In this document: positions 14,700 through 23,659 of the stretch, in pieces
How positions within the stretch are numbered: the stretch's first letter is position 1
Layout of the letters: each line of letters starts with the position of its first letter
NCBI RefSeq assembly: GCF_030718205.1
Contig: NZ_JAUZQF010000012.1
Coordinates: 124,001-188,000, forward strand
Direction: 5' to 3'
Source: Nonomuraea turcica
GTDB lineage: Bacteria; Actinomycetota; Actinomycetes; Streptosporangiales; Streptosporangiaceae
DNA length: 64,000 nucleotides
Translations under genes and position numbers: made by a program
The notes under the pieces: generated by a model
Database searches by the model: none
Told to the model about the DNA's origin: nothing
The model's input: the letters and a program-made list of their open reading frames with translations, nothing else

Positions 14700-16715
14700 C
14701 TAATGCGTGACCAGGATCGTGACGCTTCTGGGGCCGGCCACCAGGTGTGACTGGTTGGCCAGTGGCGGCTCGGCGCCCGGCTCGAAGGCGTCCAGCGGCG
14801 GGGCGGCGGCGGTGTCGGCGAACAGGTGCCAGGTCTGCCCGCGGGGCGGGTCGGGGAGCTCCAGCGCGTGCGGCTCCCAGTGGGCGTTGGCGGCCACGTA
14901 CACGCAGTCGTCCCCGCCTCCGTCGAACATCGCGGCCAGCACCCGCGAGTGCGCCGACCAGTCCGGCGACCAGGCGCGCACGCCGTGCCAGTGCACCGAG
15001 GCGGGCGAGCCGCCCCGCAGCACCGGGTGCGCCCGGCGGAAGGCGATGGCGCGCCGCGTGAAGCGGAACAGGTCGGCGTTGTCCTCCAGCAGCCGCCAGT
15101 CGAGCCACGTGAGCGGCCCGTCGTGGCAGTAGGCGTTGTTGTTGCCGCGCTGCGTGCGCCCGAACTCGTCGCCGGCCAGCAGCATCGGCACGCCCCGGCT
15201 GGCCAGCAGCAGCAGGAGCGCGTTGCGCTGCTGCCGGGCGCGCAGCGCCAGCACCGCCGGGTCGTCGGTGTCGCCCTCCTGCCCGCAGTTCCACGAGTGG
15301 TTGCCGTCGTCGCCGTCCCTGTTGCCCTCGCCGTTGGCCTCGTTGTGCTTGTGGTCGTAGGAGACCAGGTCCCGCAGGGTGAACCCGTCGTGCGAGGTGA
15401 CGAAGTTGACCGTGGCGGCCGTGCCGCGGCGGCTGTACATGTCGGGCGAGCCGATCATGCGGGTGGCCAGCTCCCCGGTGACGCCGAGGTCGCCTTTGAC
15501 GAACCTGCGCACCGTGTCGCGGTAGCGGCCGTTCCACTCCGACCACCTGCTGTAGTGCGGGAAGCTGCCCACCTGGTAGAGCCCGGCCGCGTCCCAGGCC
15601 TCCGCGATCAGCTTGCGGTCGCGCAGCACTGGGTCGTAGGCCAGCGACTCCAGCAGCGGCGGGTTGTGCAGCAGCTCACCGTCGGCACCCCGCCCGAGTA
15701 TCGCCGCCAGGTCGAACCTGAACCCGTCCACGTGGCACTCGGCCGCCCAGTAACGCAGGCAGTCGAGCACGAACCCGCGCACCACCGGGTGGTTGCAGTT
15801 GAGCGTGTTGCCGGTGCCGCTGAAGTTGTAGTAGTAGCCGTCCGGCGTGAGCATGTAGTAGGTGGCGTTGTCCAGCCCTTTGAAGCTGATCGACGGCCCT
15901 CGCTCGTCGCCCTCGGCCGTGTGGTTGAACACCACGTCGAGCAGCACCTCGATGCCCGCCCGGTGCATCTCCTTGACCAGGTGCTTGAACTCGTCGACCT
16001 GCATGTGGTCCCGGCCCGTGACCGCGTAGGACGCCTTCGGCGCGAAGAATCCGATCGGGCTGTACCCCCAGTAGTTGACGCCCGTGAACACGTTGTCGGT
16101 CTCGTCGAACTCGAACACCGGCATCAGCTCGACGCAGTTGACCCCCAGCTCCCGCAGGTACGGGATCTTCTCCACCAGGCCCGCGTACGTGCCGGGCGCC
16201 GACACCCCCGAGGACGGATCCCTGGTGAACCCGCGCACGTGCAGCTCGTAGATCACCAGGTCCTCATGCGCCAGGTGCGGCGGGCGGTCGTCCTCCCAGT
16301 CGAAGTCGTCGAGCGCGACCCGCGAGCGGTGCCGGTACGGTCCGTGGCCGGTCAGCATCCTGGCGTACGGATCGCTGAGCACCAGGTCCGGATCGAAACG
16401 GTGGCCGCGCCACGGCAGGTGGGGTCCGTCCACGCGGTAGCCGTACTCCAGGCCCTCGACGTCGAGGCCGAAGACGGTCATCGCGTAGACGCTGCCCACC
16501 CGGAACGCCTCCGGGAAGGGCAGCTCGGCCATCGGCTCGGGCTCCCCCTCCCGGTAGAGCACCAGCGTCATGGACGTGGCGTGGTTGGAGTAGACCGAGA
16601 AGTTGACGCCCCCGGGCACCCGCGTGGCGCCGAACGGCAGCGACCGCCCCGCGCGCACAGGAAACCCGGCGATCCGCTGCGTGGGGTAGGCGTCGATCGG
16701 CTCCAGGATCGTCAT
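14700..16715 (-). CDS. glgX: glycogen debranching enzyme / isoamylase family
   Basis: 671 residues, the usual GlgX/TreX length. An N-terminal CBM48-like beta domain (PFGATRVPGGVNFSVYSNHA) precedes a GH13 barrel. Catalytic residues can be read: nucleophile Asp in GFRFDLAAILG, acid Glu in LIAEAWDAAG, and His-Asp in VTSHDGFTLRDL. It hydrolyses alpha-1,6 branches of glycogen or phosphorylase-limit dextrin and acts in the cytoplasm. Its start overlaps the stop of the upstream STAS gene by 4 bp and another STAS gene follows. It is therefore embedded in a signalling operon rather than next to glgA/B/C or trehalose genes, which is unusual. Confidence 0.95.
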   Translation of the reverse strand: MTILEPIDAYPTQRIAGFPVRAGRSLPFGATRVPGGVNFSVYSNHATSMTLVLYREGEPEPMAELPFPEAFRVGSVYAMTVFGLDVEGLEYGYRVDGPHLPWRGHRFDPDLVLSDPYARMLTGHGPYRHRSRVALDDFDWEDDRPPHLAHEDLVIYELHVRGFTRDPSSGVSAPGTYAGLVEKIPYLRELGVNCVELMPVFEFDETDNVFTGVNYWGYSPIGFFAPKASYAVTGRDHMQVDEFKHLVKEMHRAGIEVLLDVVFNHTAEGDERGPSISFKGLDNATYYMLTPDGYYYNFSGTGNTLNCNHPVVRGFVLDCLRYWAAECHVDGFRFDLAAILGRGADGELLHNPPLLESLAYDPVLRDRKLIAEAWDAAGLYQVGSFPHYSRWSEWNGRYRDTVRRFVKGDLGVTGELATRMIGSPDMYSRRGTAATVNFVTSHDGFTLRDLVSYDHKHNEANGEGNRDGDDGNHSWNCGQEGDTDDPAVLALRARQQRNALLLLLASRGVPMLLAGDEFGRTQRGNNNAYCHDGPLTWLDWRLLEDNADLFRFTRRAIAFRRAHPVLRGGSPASVHWHGVRAWSPDWSAHSRVLAAMFDGGGDDCVYVAANAHWEPHALELPDPPRGQTWHLFADTAAAPPLDAFEPGAEPPLANQSHLVAGPRSVTILVTH

Positions 16716-17053
16716 ACAGTCAACGCCTCCACACCCTCTTCGACCGACTCCACCACGGTGAAGAAACCGAGGAAGCCCGTCGCGTCCATGATCGCCCGCA
16801 CGTCGGGAGCCAGCCCGGTGAGCGCCAGGCGCACGGTGCTGCGCTGCGCCTGCCGATAGATCAGCAGCAGCACCCGCAGCCCGGCGCTGGACATGTACTG
16901 GGTGTGGCTCAGGTCCAGCACCACCTGGCCCTCCTCGGGGAAGAGCGCCTGCAGCTCCTGCTGGACGCGGGGCGCGGTCTCGCTGTCCAGCCGGCCGTCC
17001 ATGCTGATGACGGTGACCCCGCCGCGCAGCTGCTTTCGCAGGTTCATGGTCAT
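16712..17053 (-). CDS. STAS-domain anti-sigma factor antagonist, copy 1
   Basis: 113 residues. A single STAS domain with the Ser phospho-site region THTQYMSSAGLRVLLL-like (exact: SHTQYMSSAGLRV). It is more divergent from RsbV than copy 2 and is longer by a C-terminal helix (VESVEEGVEALTV). The ATG follows the fusion-protein stop by one base, and the stop overlaps the glgX start. It sits between the DJ-1/AGE fusion and GlgX, so it may couple these enzymes' expression to the partner switch. Confidence 0.88.
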   Translation of the reverse strand: MTMNLRKQLRGGVTVISMDGRLDSETAPRVQQELQALFPEEGQVVLDLSHTQYMSSAGLRVLLLIYRQAQRSTVRLALTGLAPDVRAIMDATGFLGFFTVVESVEEGVEALTV

Positions 17054-17054
17054 G

Positions 17055-19451
17055 TCAGTCCTCCACCGGAGCGAGGTGAGCGCGCACCGTCACCGCCGAG
17101 GCGGAGTCGGGCAGTTTGACCGTCATCGCCGCGGCGTCGAACAGCTGGTACGGCGAGCCGTCCACCTCCACCCAGTCCAGCCGCACCCGGCCGGGCGGCA
17201 GCGCGTCGGGCGCGACCCGCAGCACCCGGTCGCGGAACCCGTCAGGCCGCGGCTTGAACCACAGCGTCAGCGGCAGCCTGTCGATCAGGAGCCGCTGGTA
17301 GACGGTCGCCAGGAAGCACAGCTCGGCCGCGTGGCACATGCTCATGGAGTGGCTGCCCTTGAACCGCTCGGTCCCGAGCAGGTACGGGTAGCCATTGGCG
17401 AGCACGTTGAAGTACACGCCGCCCTCGTCGTGGTCGAGGAAGAAGGCGCTGTAGAAGGCGGCCGACTCCCGCGCCCTGCGCAGGAACCCCTCCTCGCCGC
17501 TCAGCCCGGCCAGGATCTGGTAGGCGAGGATCGCCTGCTCCTGCTGCCACCAGGCCTTCCTGTCATGCCAGACGAACCGGTGCACGTGCTGACCTGGCGC
17601 GAGCCTGCGCTCGACGACGTCGTACCAGCCGCCGCGCTGCGGGTCGCTGCCGAGGGCCGGCATCTTCTCGCCGATCTCGGTGGCCAGCGTCCGGTAGCGG
17701 TCCTTGGGCCGGATGGACATCATCCGCATGAGGTTCCAGGCGATCTTGAGGTTGTGTCCGACCACCGCCCGGTCCTGCTGCCAGTGCCAGGTGGTGTCCG
17801 GCGTCCAGTCGGCGTGGAAGCGCTCCTGCACGTACGGGCTGTCCTTCCTGGGCATGTGCTCGACGATGAGATCGAACGTCTCCTCGAGCATGTCGGCGTG
17901 CCGCTCATCGCCGGTGGCCAGGAGCAGGTTGATGAGGTAGGCGGGCGCGTGGTCGCCGACGGAGTTCCAGTTCTTCCTCGACCGGTTCGGGCCCAGCGAC
18001 TCGTGGTGCGGGCTGAGCAGGATCGGGTCGATGTGCGAGAAGTACCCGCCCTTGTCGGGGTCGTGGAAGAACTTGGCGAACAGCCGCAGCGTGCCGTCGA
18101 TGTCGGCGGCGATGCGCGGGTCGCCGGTCAGCCGGTAGAGCTGCGTGGGGCCGGCCAGGGCGTAGATCTGCTCGTACATCGGGATCGCGTCGTAGTCGTC
18201 GCCGAACTCCGAGGTGAACAGCTTGCGCTCGGCCCCGTCGCGCACGTCGATGCCGTGGTACCAGTACACGACGTCCTCGTCGCGGTCCACGAAGCGCATG
18301 TGCTCGCGCAGGTAGGCGGTGCCCTGCTCGGCCACCTCCAGGAAGTCCTCCTCGCCGGTGAGCATGTACGCCGAGGACATGCCGTACACCAGGCGGGAGA
18401 TCGTGTCGGTCTCCTGCACGTGCCCGTCGGCCTTGTCGCCGCCCAGCCGCAGCATCGTCCGGTAGGCCGAGTAGTCGATCGGCCCGTCGGCCCCGAACTG
18501 GGCCCTGCGGTAGAAGCGGCCCAGCTCGCGAATCTGCTTGACCCACCAGTCCGGCTGCTCGAAGGCGTACTGTCCCGGCTGCCTGCCGAGGAACGTCAGC
18601 GCCTTGGCCTCGATCGTGTAGGAACCGTTCTCGTAGTAGAAGATCCCCTTGACGAACACGTACGTGCCCGGCGTGAGCAGCTCCTCCAGGTGCGCCGAGG
18701 CGTCCAGGTACGGCTCGGCGAGGTTACGCACGAACTCGGCGGAGGTGGTGCCGGTGAGGCGCACCCGCATCGGCCGCCCGTCGTTGGTGCGCAGGCTGAT
18801 CTCGCCGTGCTCGAAACCGGTGACGTAGCCGGCCACCAGGTCCGAGAAGGTGAAGTCGGTCCGGTAGGCCGTCTCGGCGGTCCCCTCGGCCGCCACCAGG
18901 TCGATGATCATGCGGGCGAAGGCGGCGCAGTGCTCGGCGGTGCGGCCGGTCACCAGGTCGCGGTCCACCACTACGTCCTGGTCGGTGTAGACGGCGCCCA
19001 TGTTGCGCGCGTCCGCGACCAGGTTGTTATGGCAGGTCACGCGCCGGCCCTCGACCGCGCCGGCGATGGGCGCGGCCAGCCAGAGCCCGTGGCAGATGAT
19101 CCCCTTGATGATCCGGCGATCGTCGAAGGCGTCCTTCAGCAGCCGGACCGCGGGGGCGAGCTCGTGGACGTCCTCGCTGTAGCGCAACCGGTCCGACACC
19201 ATCCCGGACGGCACGATCAGCACGTCGATCTCGCTCAGATCGGCGCGCTCCAGGTCGCCCGTCACGGTGAACGGCATCTTGTACTCATGGCCGTGGAAGG
19301 TCAGCGAGTCCTGGCCCCACAACCGGGTGAGGAACCGGACTCGCGCCCCCTCCTCGGCGAAGCGCCGCTGGTAGTAGTGCAACTCCTGCTCGACGAAGTC
19401 GCTCTCCATCAGGATCGCGACAGTGCGCCCGGCCAGTCGCTTCTCACGCAC
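17055..19451 (-). CDS. DJ-1/PfpI domain fused to an AGE-type (alpha/alpha)6-barrel
   Basis: 798 residues. Residues about 8-195 form a DJ-1/PfpI domain, with an early Glu region (ESDFVEQEL) and nucleophile-elbow Cys120 in GIICHGLWLA. A beta-rich linker of about 100 residues follows (TGTYVFVKGIFYYENGSYTIE-like; 200-300). The rest, about 310-770, is an N-acylglucosamine 2-epimerase / mannose-isomerase-type barrel with VGHNLKIAWNLMRM, AWWQQEQAILAYQIL and SHSMSMCHAAEL. Barrel enzymes of this family epimerise or isomerise aldoses and DJ-1 domains act on reactive carbonyls or as hydrolases. I do not know this fusion as a described enzyme. It may handle sugar carbonyls. No frameshift is evident. Confidence 0.85.
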   Translation of the reverse strand: MREKRLAGRTVAILMESDFVEQELHYYQRRFAEEGARVRFLTRLWGQDSLTFHGHEYKMPFTVTGDLERADLSEIDVLIVPSGMVSDRLRYSEDVHELAPAVRLLKDAFDDRRIIKGIICHGLWLAAPIAGAVEGRRVTCHNNLVADARNMGAVYTDQDVVVDRDLVTGRTAEHCAAFARMIIDLVAAEGTAETAYRTDFTFSDLVAGYVTGFEHGEISLRTNDGRPMRVRLTGTTSAEFVRNLAEPYLDASAHLEELLTPGTYVFVKGIFYYENGSYTIEAKALTFLGRQPGQYAFEQPDWWVKQIRELGRFYRRAQFGADGPIDYSAYRTMLRLGGDKADGHVQETDTISRLVYGMSSAYMLTGEEDFLEVAEQGTAYLREHMRFVDRDEDVVYWYHGIDVRDGAERKLFTSEFGDDYDAIPMYEQIYALAGPTQLYRLTGDPRIAADIDGTLRLFAKFFHDPDKGGYFSHIDPILLSPHHESLGPNRSRKNWNSVGDHAPAYLINLLLATGDERHADMLEETFDLIVEHMPRKDSPYVQERFHADWTPDTTWHWQQDRAVVGHNLKIAWNLMRMMSIRPKDRYRTLATEIGEKMPALGSDPQRGGWYDVVERRLAPGQHVHRFVWHDRKAWWQQEQAILAYQILAGLSGEEGFLRRARESAAFYSAFFLDHDEGGVYFNVLANGYPYLLGTERFKGSHSMSMCHAAELCFLATVYQRLLIDRLPLTLWFKPRPDGFRDRVLRVAPDALPPGRVRLDWVEVDGSPYQLFDAAAMTVKLPDSASAVTVRAHLAPVED

Positions 19452-19461
19452 GATGTACCTC

Positions 19462-21051
19462 TCAGGTGGTAATCAGATCAACGAGGAACGGCCCCGGCGC
19501 CGCCAGCATCCGCTGGACCGCGGCCTCCACCTGGGCGGGCTTGCTCACCCTGACGCCGGGGACTCCCAGGCTCGCGGCCAGCCGCACGAAGTCGATCTCG
19601 GGATGGGACAGGTCGAAGCCCTCAGGATGGGGATGCGAGACGATGCCCCGCTCGCGCCAATACTGCTCGAGGTTGTCGTCGAGCAGCTGGTAGCGGCGGT
19701 TGTCACAGATCACGAACCGGGCCGCGACGCCGTACCTGACGGCGGACCACAGGGCCTGGATGGTGTACATGCTGCCGCCGTCGCCGGTGAAGGCCACCAC
19801 TTCGGCCTCGGGGCGCGCCAGCTTGATCCCGATCGCGCCGGGAATGCCGACGCCCAGCGAGCCGCCCCTGGTCTGGAAGTAGGTGCCGGGGCGGCTCGGC
19901 GGCAGCTGCCTGAGCAGGGCGGGGGAGGCGGTCAACGCCTCGTCGAAGATCACCAGCTCGTCCGGGGCCCGGGCCGCCAGCTCGGCCGCGAACACGTCCA
20001 TCAACGTCTCGCCGTACGGCTCGGCGGGCTCGCGGGCGGGCGCGGGGCGCGCCGGGCCGAGCAGGCCGGCCAGCGCCGCGAGGGTTGGCTTGGGGTCGGC
20101 GACGAGCGCGACGTCGACGGGGAAGTTCTTGGCGATCTCGTAGTCGTCCAGGTCGACGTGGACGATCGCGGCCCCCTCCGGGAAGGGGCTGGTCAGCAGC
20201 GGGAACACCTCGGGGAAGAGGTACGTCCCGACGACCAGCACGGCGTCGGCCCCGGCCACCGCGGCGGCGCTGTGCTCGCCGAACATGTGCCCCAGGTCGC
20301 CCCGGTAGAGCGGGTGCGTGGTGTCGATGTTCAGCTCCGAGGAGTTCACCGTCCAGACCGGGGCGCCGAGCGCCTCGGCCGTCCTGGCCAGCTCCTCCTG
20401 GGCGCCGGACACCGCCACCCCGTCGCCGGCCAGCACCACCGGCCGGCGGGCGCCACGCAGCGCGGCCGCGGCCCGCTCCAGCTCCCCGGCGACCGGCAGC
20501 GTGGCCCGGCTGGGGATCGTGCTGGGCACGGCGGGCTCGTCGGTGTCCTCGTCGAGCACGTCCATCGGCAGGGCCACGAAGACCGGCCCGCGCGGCGGCG
20601 TCATCGCCGTCTTGATCGCGCGGCGCAGCACCCGGAGCACCGAGCCCGGATGCGTCACCCTCATGGCCTGCTTGGTGACCGGACGGGCCATCGCCACCAG
20701 GTCCACCGCCATCTGGCCGTCCAGTGCCTCATACCGCACGCCGGCCTCGCCGGCGATCACCACCAGCGGCGAGTGGCCGCGCTTGGCCTGGTAGAGCATG
20801 CCGACGCCGTTGCCGAGGCCGACCCCGCTGTGCAGCTGGACCAGCGCCGGGCCACCGGTGGCCCGCGCGTAGCCGTCGGCGATGCCGACCGCGGCGGACT
20901 CCTGCAGGGCCAGCACATACCTGAAGCCCGGCGTCTCCTCCAGCACGTCCAGGAAGCCCTGCTCCACCGTGCCCGGGTTGCCGACCATCAGGGTGAGGCC
21001 GTCGGCCGCGAACTGCTCGAAGATCGCCTTCTTGGCGGGACGGGCGGCCAC
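19462..21051 (-). CDS. thiamine-diphosphate enzyme, benzoylformate-decarboxylase-like
   Basis: 529 residues, the length of benzoylformate decarboxylase. The PYR domain holds the activating Glu in LALQESAAVGIADGYA and the His-containing VQLHSGVGLGNGVGML, as in MdlC. The ThDP-binding motif is GDGGSMYTIQALWSAV...CDN near 430-460. The second active-site His of MdlC (H281) is not evident in the matching stretch (VVGTYLFPEVFPLL). A 2-oxo-acid decarboxylase or carboligase is therefore the safe call; acetolactate synthase is less likely because there is no regulatory subunit or FAD-type middle domain. It sits 3 bp after the DJ-1 gene and 10 bp before the fusion gene, within one operon. Confidence 0.85.
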   Translation of the reverse strand: MAARPAKKAIFEQFAADGLTLMVGNPGTVEQGFLDVLEETPGFRYVLALQESAAVGIADGYARATGGPALVQLHSGVGLGNGVGMLYQAKRGHSPLVVIAGEAGVRYEALDGQMAVDLVAMARPVTKQAMRVTHPGSVLRVLRRAIKTAMTPPRGPVFVALPMDVLDEDTDEPAVPSTIPSRATLPVAGELERAAAALRGARRPVVLAGDGVAVSGAQEELARTAEALGAPVWTVNSSELNIDTTHPLYRGDLGHMFGEHSAAAVAGADAVLVVGTYLFPEVFPLLTSPFPEGAAIVHVDLDDYEIAKNFPVDVALVADPKPTLAALAGLLGPARPAPAREPAEPYGETLMDVFAAELAARAPDELVIFDEALTASPALLRQLPPSRPGTYFQTRGGSLGVGIPGAIGIKLARPEAEVVAFTGDGGSMYTIQALWSAVRYGVAARFVICDNRRYQLLDDNLEQYWRERGIVSHPHPEGFDLSHPEIDFVRLAASLGVPGVRVSKPAQVEAAVQRMLAAPGPFLVDLITT

Positions 21052-21054
21052 GGG

Positions 21055-21879
21055 TCACCAGCCGTAGCGGCGCAGGCCGGATTCGAGCACCTCGACCAGC
21101 TTCTCGCCGGACAGGTAGGAGTCCGGGGTCGACCGGCCCGTCACGAAGGGATAGTCCACGATCACCGACGTCTCCTTGCCCACGTTGCCGTGGTAGCGGC
21201 CGTCGGGAGCGGTGGCGTCGCGCAGGATGTACTCCAGCGGATACGGCGGCGGCCCCATGTTGAAGTCGACGCCCAGGAAGCCGGTGCCGTCCTTGTAGTC
21301 GTACTCCTTGCAGTGGCCCGTCACGTGCTTGCCCCGCAGGATGCTCGTGCGGTCCTCCCAGTCGCGGGCGAAGGCCAGGCAGGCGATGCCGTAACACTCG
21401 GCGAGCACCGGCTTGCCGGTCCGCACGAAGGCGAGGATCAGGTCGTGCACCCGCCCGTTGTTGGCCAGGTCCACGATCGGGCCGCTGCCGCCCACGATGA
21501 CCAGCGCGTCGTACTGCTCGACGTCCCGCTCCAGCCGGCCGAGCTCCCGGTAGTAGGCCTCGACCTTCCTGAGATAGCCGTCCTCGCTGTTGTAGGGCCG
21601 CTCGGGGATCCAGTCGGCCAGGCTGAGCGGGGCGTCCAGCCGGTCCGACTCGTCCAGCTGCCGGGCGGCCACGGCCACTTCGGGCGTGGTCACCGATCGG
21701 CCCAGCGGCGGGTCGATGTAGCCCGGGTCGAGGCTGGGCGGCAGCGCCCGCGCCCGCTTCCCGGTGGGAGTGGCGAACACGCTCCGGTAGCCCTGCCGGT
21801 CGAAGGCGGCCAGCGGGCCGACGAGTTCCTCTCCCCAATATCCGTACTCGGAGAGAATAATAAGAATGGTGCGCGTCAT
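21055..21879 (-). CDS. DJ-1/PfpI (type 1 glutamine amidotransferase-like) protein
   Basis: 274 residues. DJ-1/PfpI fold with an early acidic region (EYGYWGEEL) and nucleophile elbow Cys in VLAECYGIACLAFA. It is longer than minimal DJ-1 (about 190), with an insertion around residues 50-110, as in Hsp31-like and chaperone/glyoxalase-type members. It is the first gene of the eight-gene minus-strand operon and is followed by the ThDP enzyme after 3 bp. Likely activities are reactive-aldehyde hydrolysis or protein-repair-like deglycation, which is inference from family. Confidence 0.85.
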   Translation of the reverse strand: MTRTILIILSEYGYWGEELVGPLAAFDRQGYRSVFATPTGKRARALPPSLDPGYIDPPLGRSVTTPEVAVAARQLDESDRLDAPLSLADWIPERPYNSEDGYLRKVEAYYRELGRLERDVEQYDALVIVGGSGPIVDLANNGRVHDLILAFVRTGKPVLAECYGIACLAFARDWEDRTSILRGKHVTGHCKEYDYKDGTGFLGVDFNMGPPPYPLEYILRDATAPDGRYHGNVGKETSVIVDYPFVTGRSTPDSYLSGEKLVEVLESGLRRYGW

Positions 21880-22030
21880 GCGTTAATTTGAGCAATAGGC
21901 GGGATTCGCGGACAAGGCCGGCCTGCCTATTCCGTCAAGTCAATGAAATTCACCCGCACTTCGTCAGGTGCCGGGGCATAGCCCCGGAAATGGCGGCAGA
22001 ATGGCTGGCAGCCGATTCTGGAGGCTTGTG
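21880..22030. promoter_or_regulatory. divergent intergenic region with CCGGGGC hairpin
   Basis: This 151-bp region separates the divergent DJ-1 operon and the receiver-flavoprotein gene and must hold both promoters. It contains a compact palindrome, CCGGGGC-ATA-GCCCCGG, at 21971-21987, and a less GC-rich stretch near 21925-21960 (CGTCAAGTCAATGAAATTC). No confident -10/-35 pair is visible. Confidence 0.35.
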
Positions 22031-23659
22031 ATGCCCGAGCAGCGCCGGCCTGTTCTGCTGGCCGTCGACGACGACGACCACGTGCTCCGCGCGGTGCGGC
22101 GCGATCTGTCGCGCGCCTACCAGGAGCGCTACCGGGTGCTCGCGTCGAGTTCGCCGATCGAGGCCCTGCGCGTCCTGGACGCGCTGCGCGAGCGCGGCGA
22201 GGAGGCCGCGCTGATCCTGTCCGACCAGCGGATGCCCGAGATGACCGGGATCGAGTTCCTGGTAGAGGCCGGCCGGCGCTTCCCCGCGGCCCGCCGCGTG
22301 CTGCTGACCGCCTACGCCGACACCAGTGTCGCCATCTCGGCGATCAACGAGGTGCGGCTCGACCACTACCTCGTCAAGCCGTGGGAGCCGCCGGAGGAGC
22401 GGCTCTATCCCGTGCTCGACGACCTGCTGTCGGACTGGGAGTCCGCCTACGAGCCGCCCTACCAGGGCATCCGGCTGGTCGGCCACCGGTTCGCACCGGC
22501 CACGCACCGGCTGCGCGACCTGCTCACCCGCTACCGGCTGCCGTTCAGGTTCGAGGAGGGCACGCCGGGCGACGCCTCGCTGCCCGAGGTGGTGCTGCCC
22601 GACGGGCGACGCCTGGCCCGCCCGGGGCACGGTGACGTGGTGGAGGCGCTCGGCCTGGCCATGGAGCTCAGCCACCCGCACTACGACGTGGCGATCGTCG
22701 GCGGAGGCCCGACGGGGCTGGCCGCGTCGGTCTACGCCTCCTCCGAGGGCATGACGACGTTGCTGATCGAGGCGTACGTGCCGGGCGGCCAGGCCGGCAC
22801 GTCCAGCAGAATCGAGAACTACCTGGGCTTCCCCTCCGGCATCTCCGGCGTCGATCTGACCAGCCGCGCCATGGCCCAGGCACGCAGGTTCGGCGTGGAC
22901 GTGCTCGCGCCCGTCGAGGCCGAGCGGCTGAGCCGGGACGGGCGGGCCTGCGTGCTGCGCCTGTCCGACGGCAAGGAGATCACCGCGGCCACCGTGCTGC
23001 TGTCCACCGGGCTTTCCTACCGCAGCCTCGACGCCGAGGGCGCGAGCCGCTTCGAGGGGGCGGGCATCTACTACGGCGCGGCGCTGACGGAGACCGAGTC
23101 CTGCGCCGGGCGGCACGTGTGGATCGTCGGCGGCGCCAACTCCGCGGGCCAGGCGGCACTGCACTTCGCCCGCCACGCCAGCCACGTCACCATGGTGGTG
23201 CGCGCCGGCAGCCTGGACAGCGGCATGTCCGCCTACCTCGTGGACGAGATCGCCGCGAACCGCGACATCACGGTCATGACCACCACCCAAGTGGTCGCGG
23301 CCGACGGCTCCGACCGGCTGAAGCGCATCACGCTGTGCGACACCGCGACGGGGAGGCTGACCACGCACGACGCCGAGCACGTCTTCGTCTTCATCGGCGC
23401 CCGCCCGCGCACCGAGTGGCTGGACGGCCTGGTGCGCAGGGACAATCGCGGGTTCCTGCTGACCGGCCCCGACCTCGGCCCGGCCGCCGAGCTGCCCGCC
23501 TGGGACCTGCCGCGGCCGCCGCTGCTGCTGGAGACGAGCGTGCCCGGCGTGTTCGCGGCCGGAGACGCGCGCGCCGGCTCGATCAAGCGGCTGGCGTCGG
23601 GCGTCGGTGAGGGCGCGATGGCGGTGTCGATGATCCACCGCTATCACTCGGAGAGCTGA
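22031..23659 (+). CDS. response-regulator receiver fused to thioredoxin-reductase-like flavoprotein
   Basis: 542 residues from ATG 22031 behind GGAGG. Residues about 6-125 are a receiver with acidic DDDD, phospho-Asp in LILSDQRMPEMTG, Thr in LLTAYAD and Lys in LVKPW. A linker domain of about 90 residues precedes a FAD/NAD(P)H module with VAIVGGGPTGLAASVYA and VWIVGGANSAGQAA. The CxxC of true thioredoxin reductases is missing (YYGAALTETES at that place), so disulfide reductase activity is unlikely. Together with the convergent sensor kinase it forms a redox-coupled two-component pair. The class exists in databases as a fused response regulator/thioredoxin-disulfide reductase; its role is obscure. 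Confidence 0.9.
   Translation: MPEQRRPVLLAVDDDDHVLRAVRRDLSRAYQERYRVLASSSPIEALRVLDALRERGEEAALILSDQRMPEMTGIEFLVEAGRRFPAARRVLLTAYADTSVAISAINEVRLDHYLVKPWEPPEERLYPVLDDLLSDWESAYEPPYQGIRLVGHRFAPATHRLRDLLTRYRLPFRFEEGTPGDASLPEVVLPDGRRLARPGHGDVVEALGLAMELSHPHYDVAIVGGGPTGLAASVYASSEGMTTLLIEAYVPGGQAGTSSRIENYLGFPSGISGVDLTSRAMAQARRFGVDVLAPVEAERLSRDGRACVLRLSDGKEITAATVLLSTGLSYRSLDAEGASRFEGAGIYYGAALTETESCAGRHVWIVGGANSAGQAALHFARHASHVTMVVRAGSLDSGMSAYLVDEIAANRDITVMTTTQVVAADGSDRLKRITLCDTATGRLTTHDAEHVFVFIGARPRTEWLDGLVRRDNRGFLLTGPDLGPAAELPAWDLPRPPLLLETSVPGVFAAGDARAGSIKRLASGVGEGAMAVSMIHRYHSES

Noticed and set aside
14700-16715. Trehalose-synthesis (TreX/TreY/TreZ) operon
   Set aside because: GlgX is present alone; no TreY or TreZ gene adjoins it, so only debranching can be claimed.
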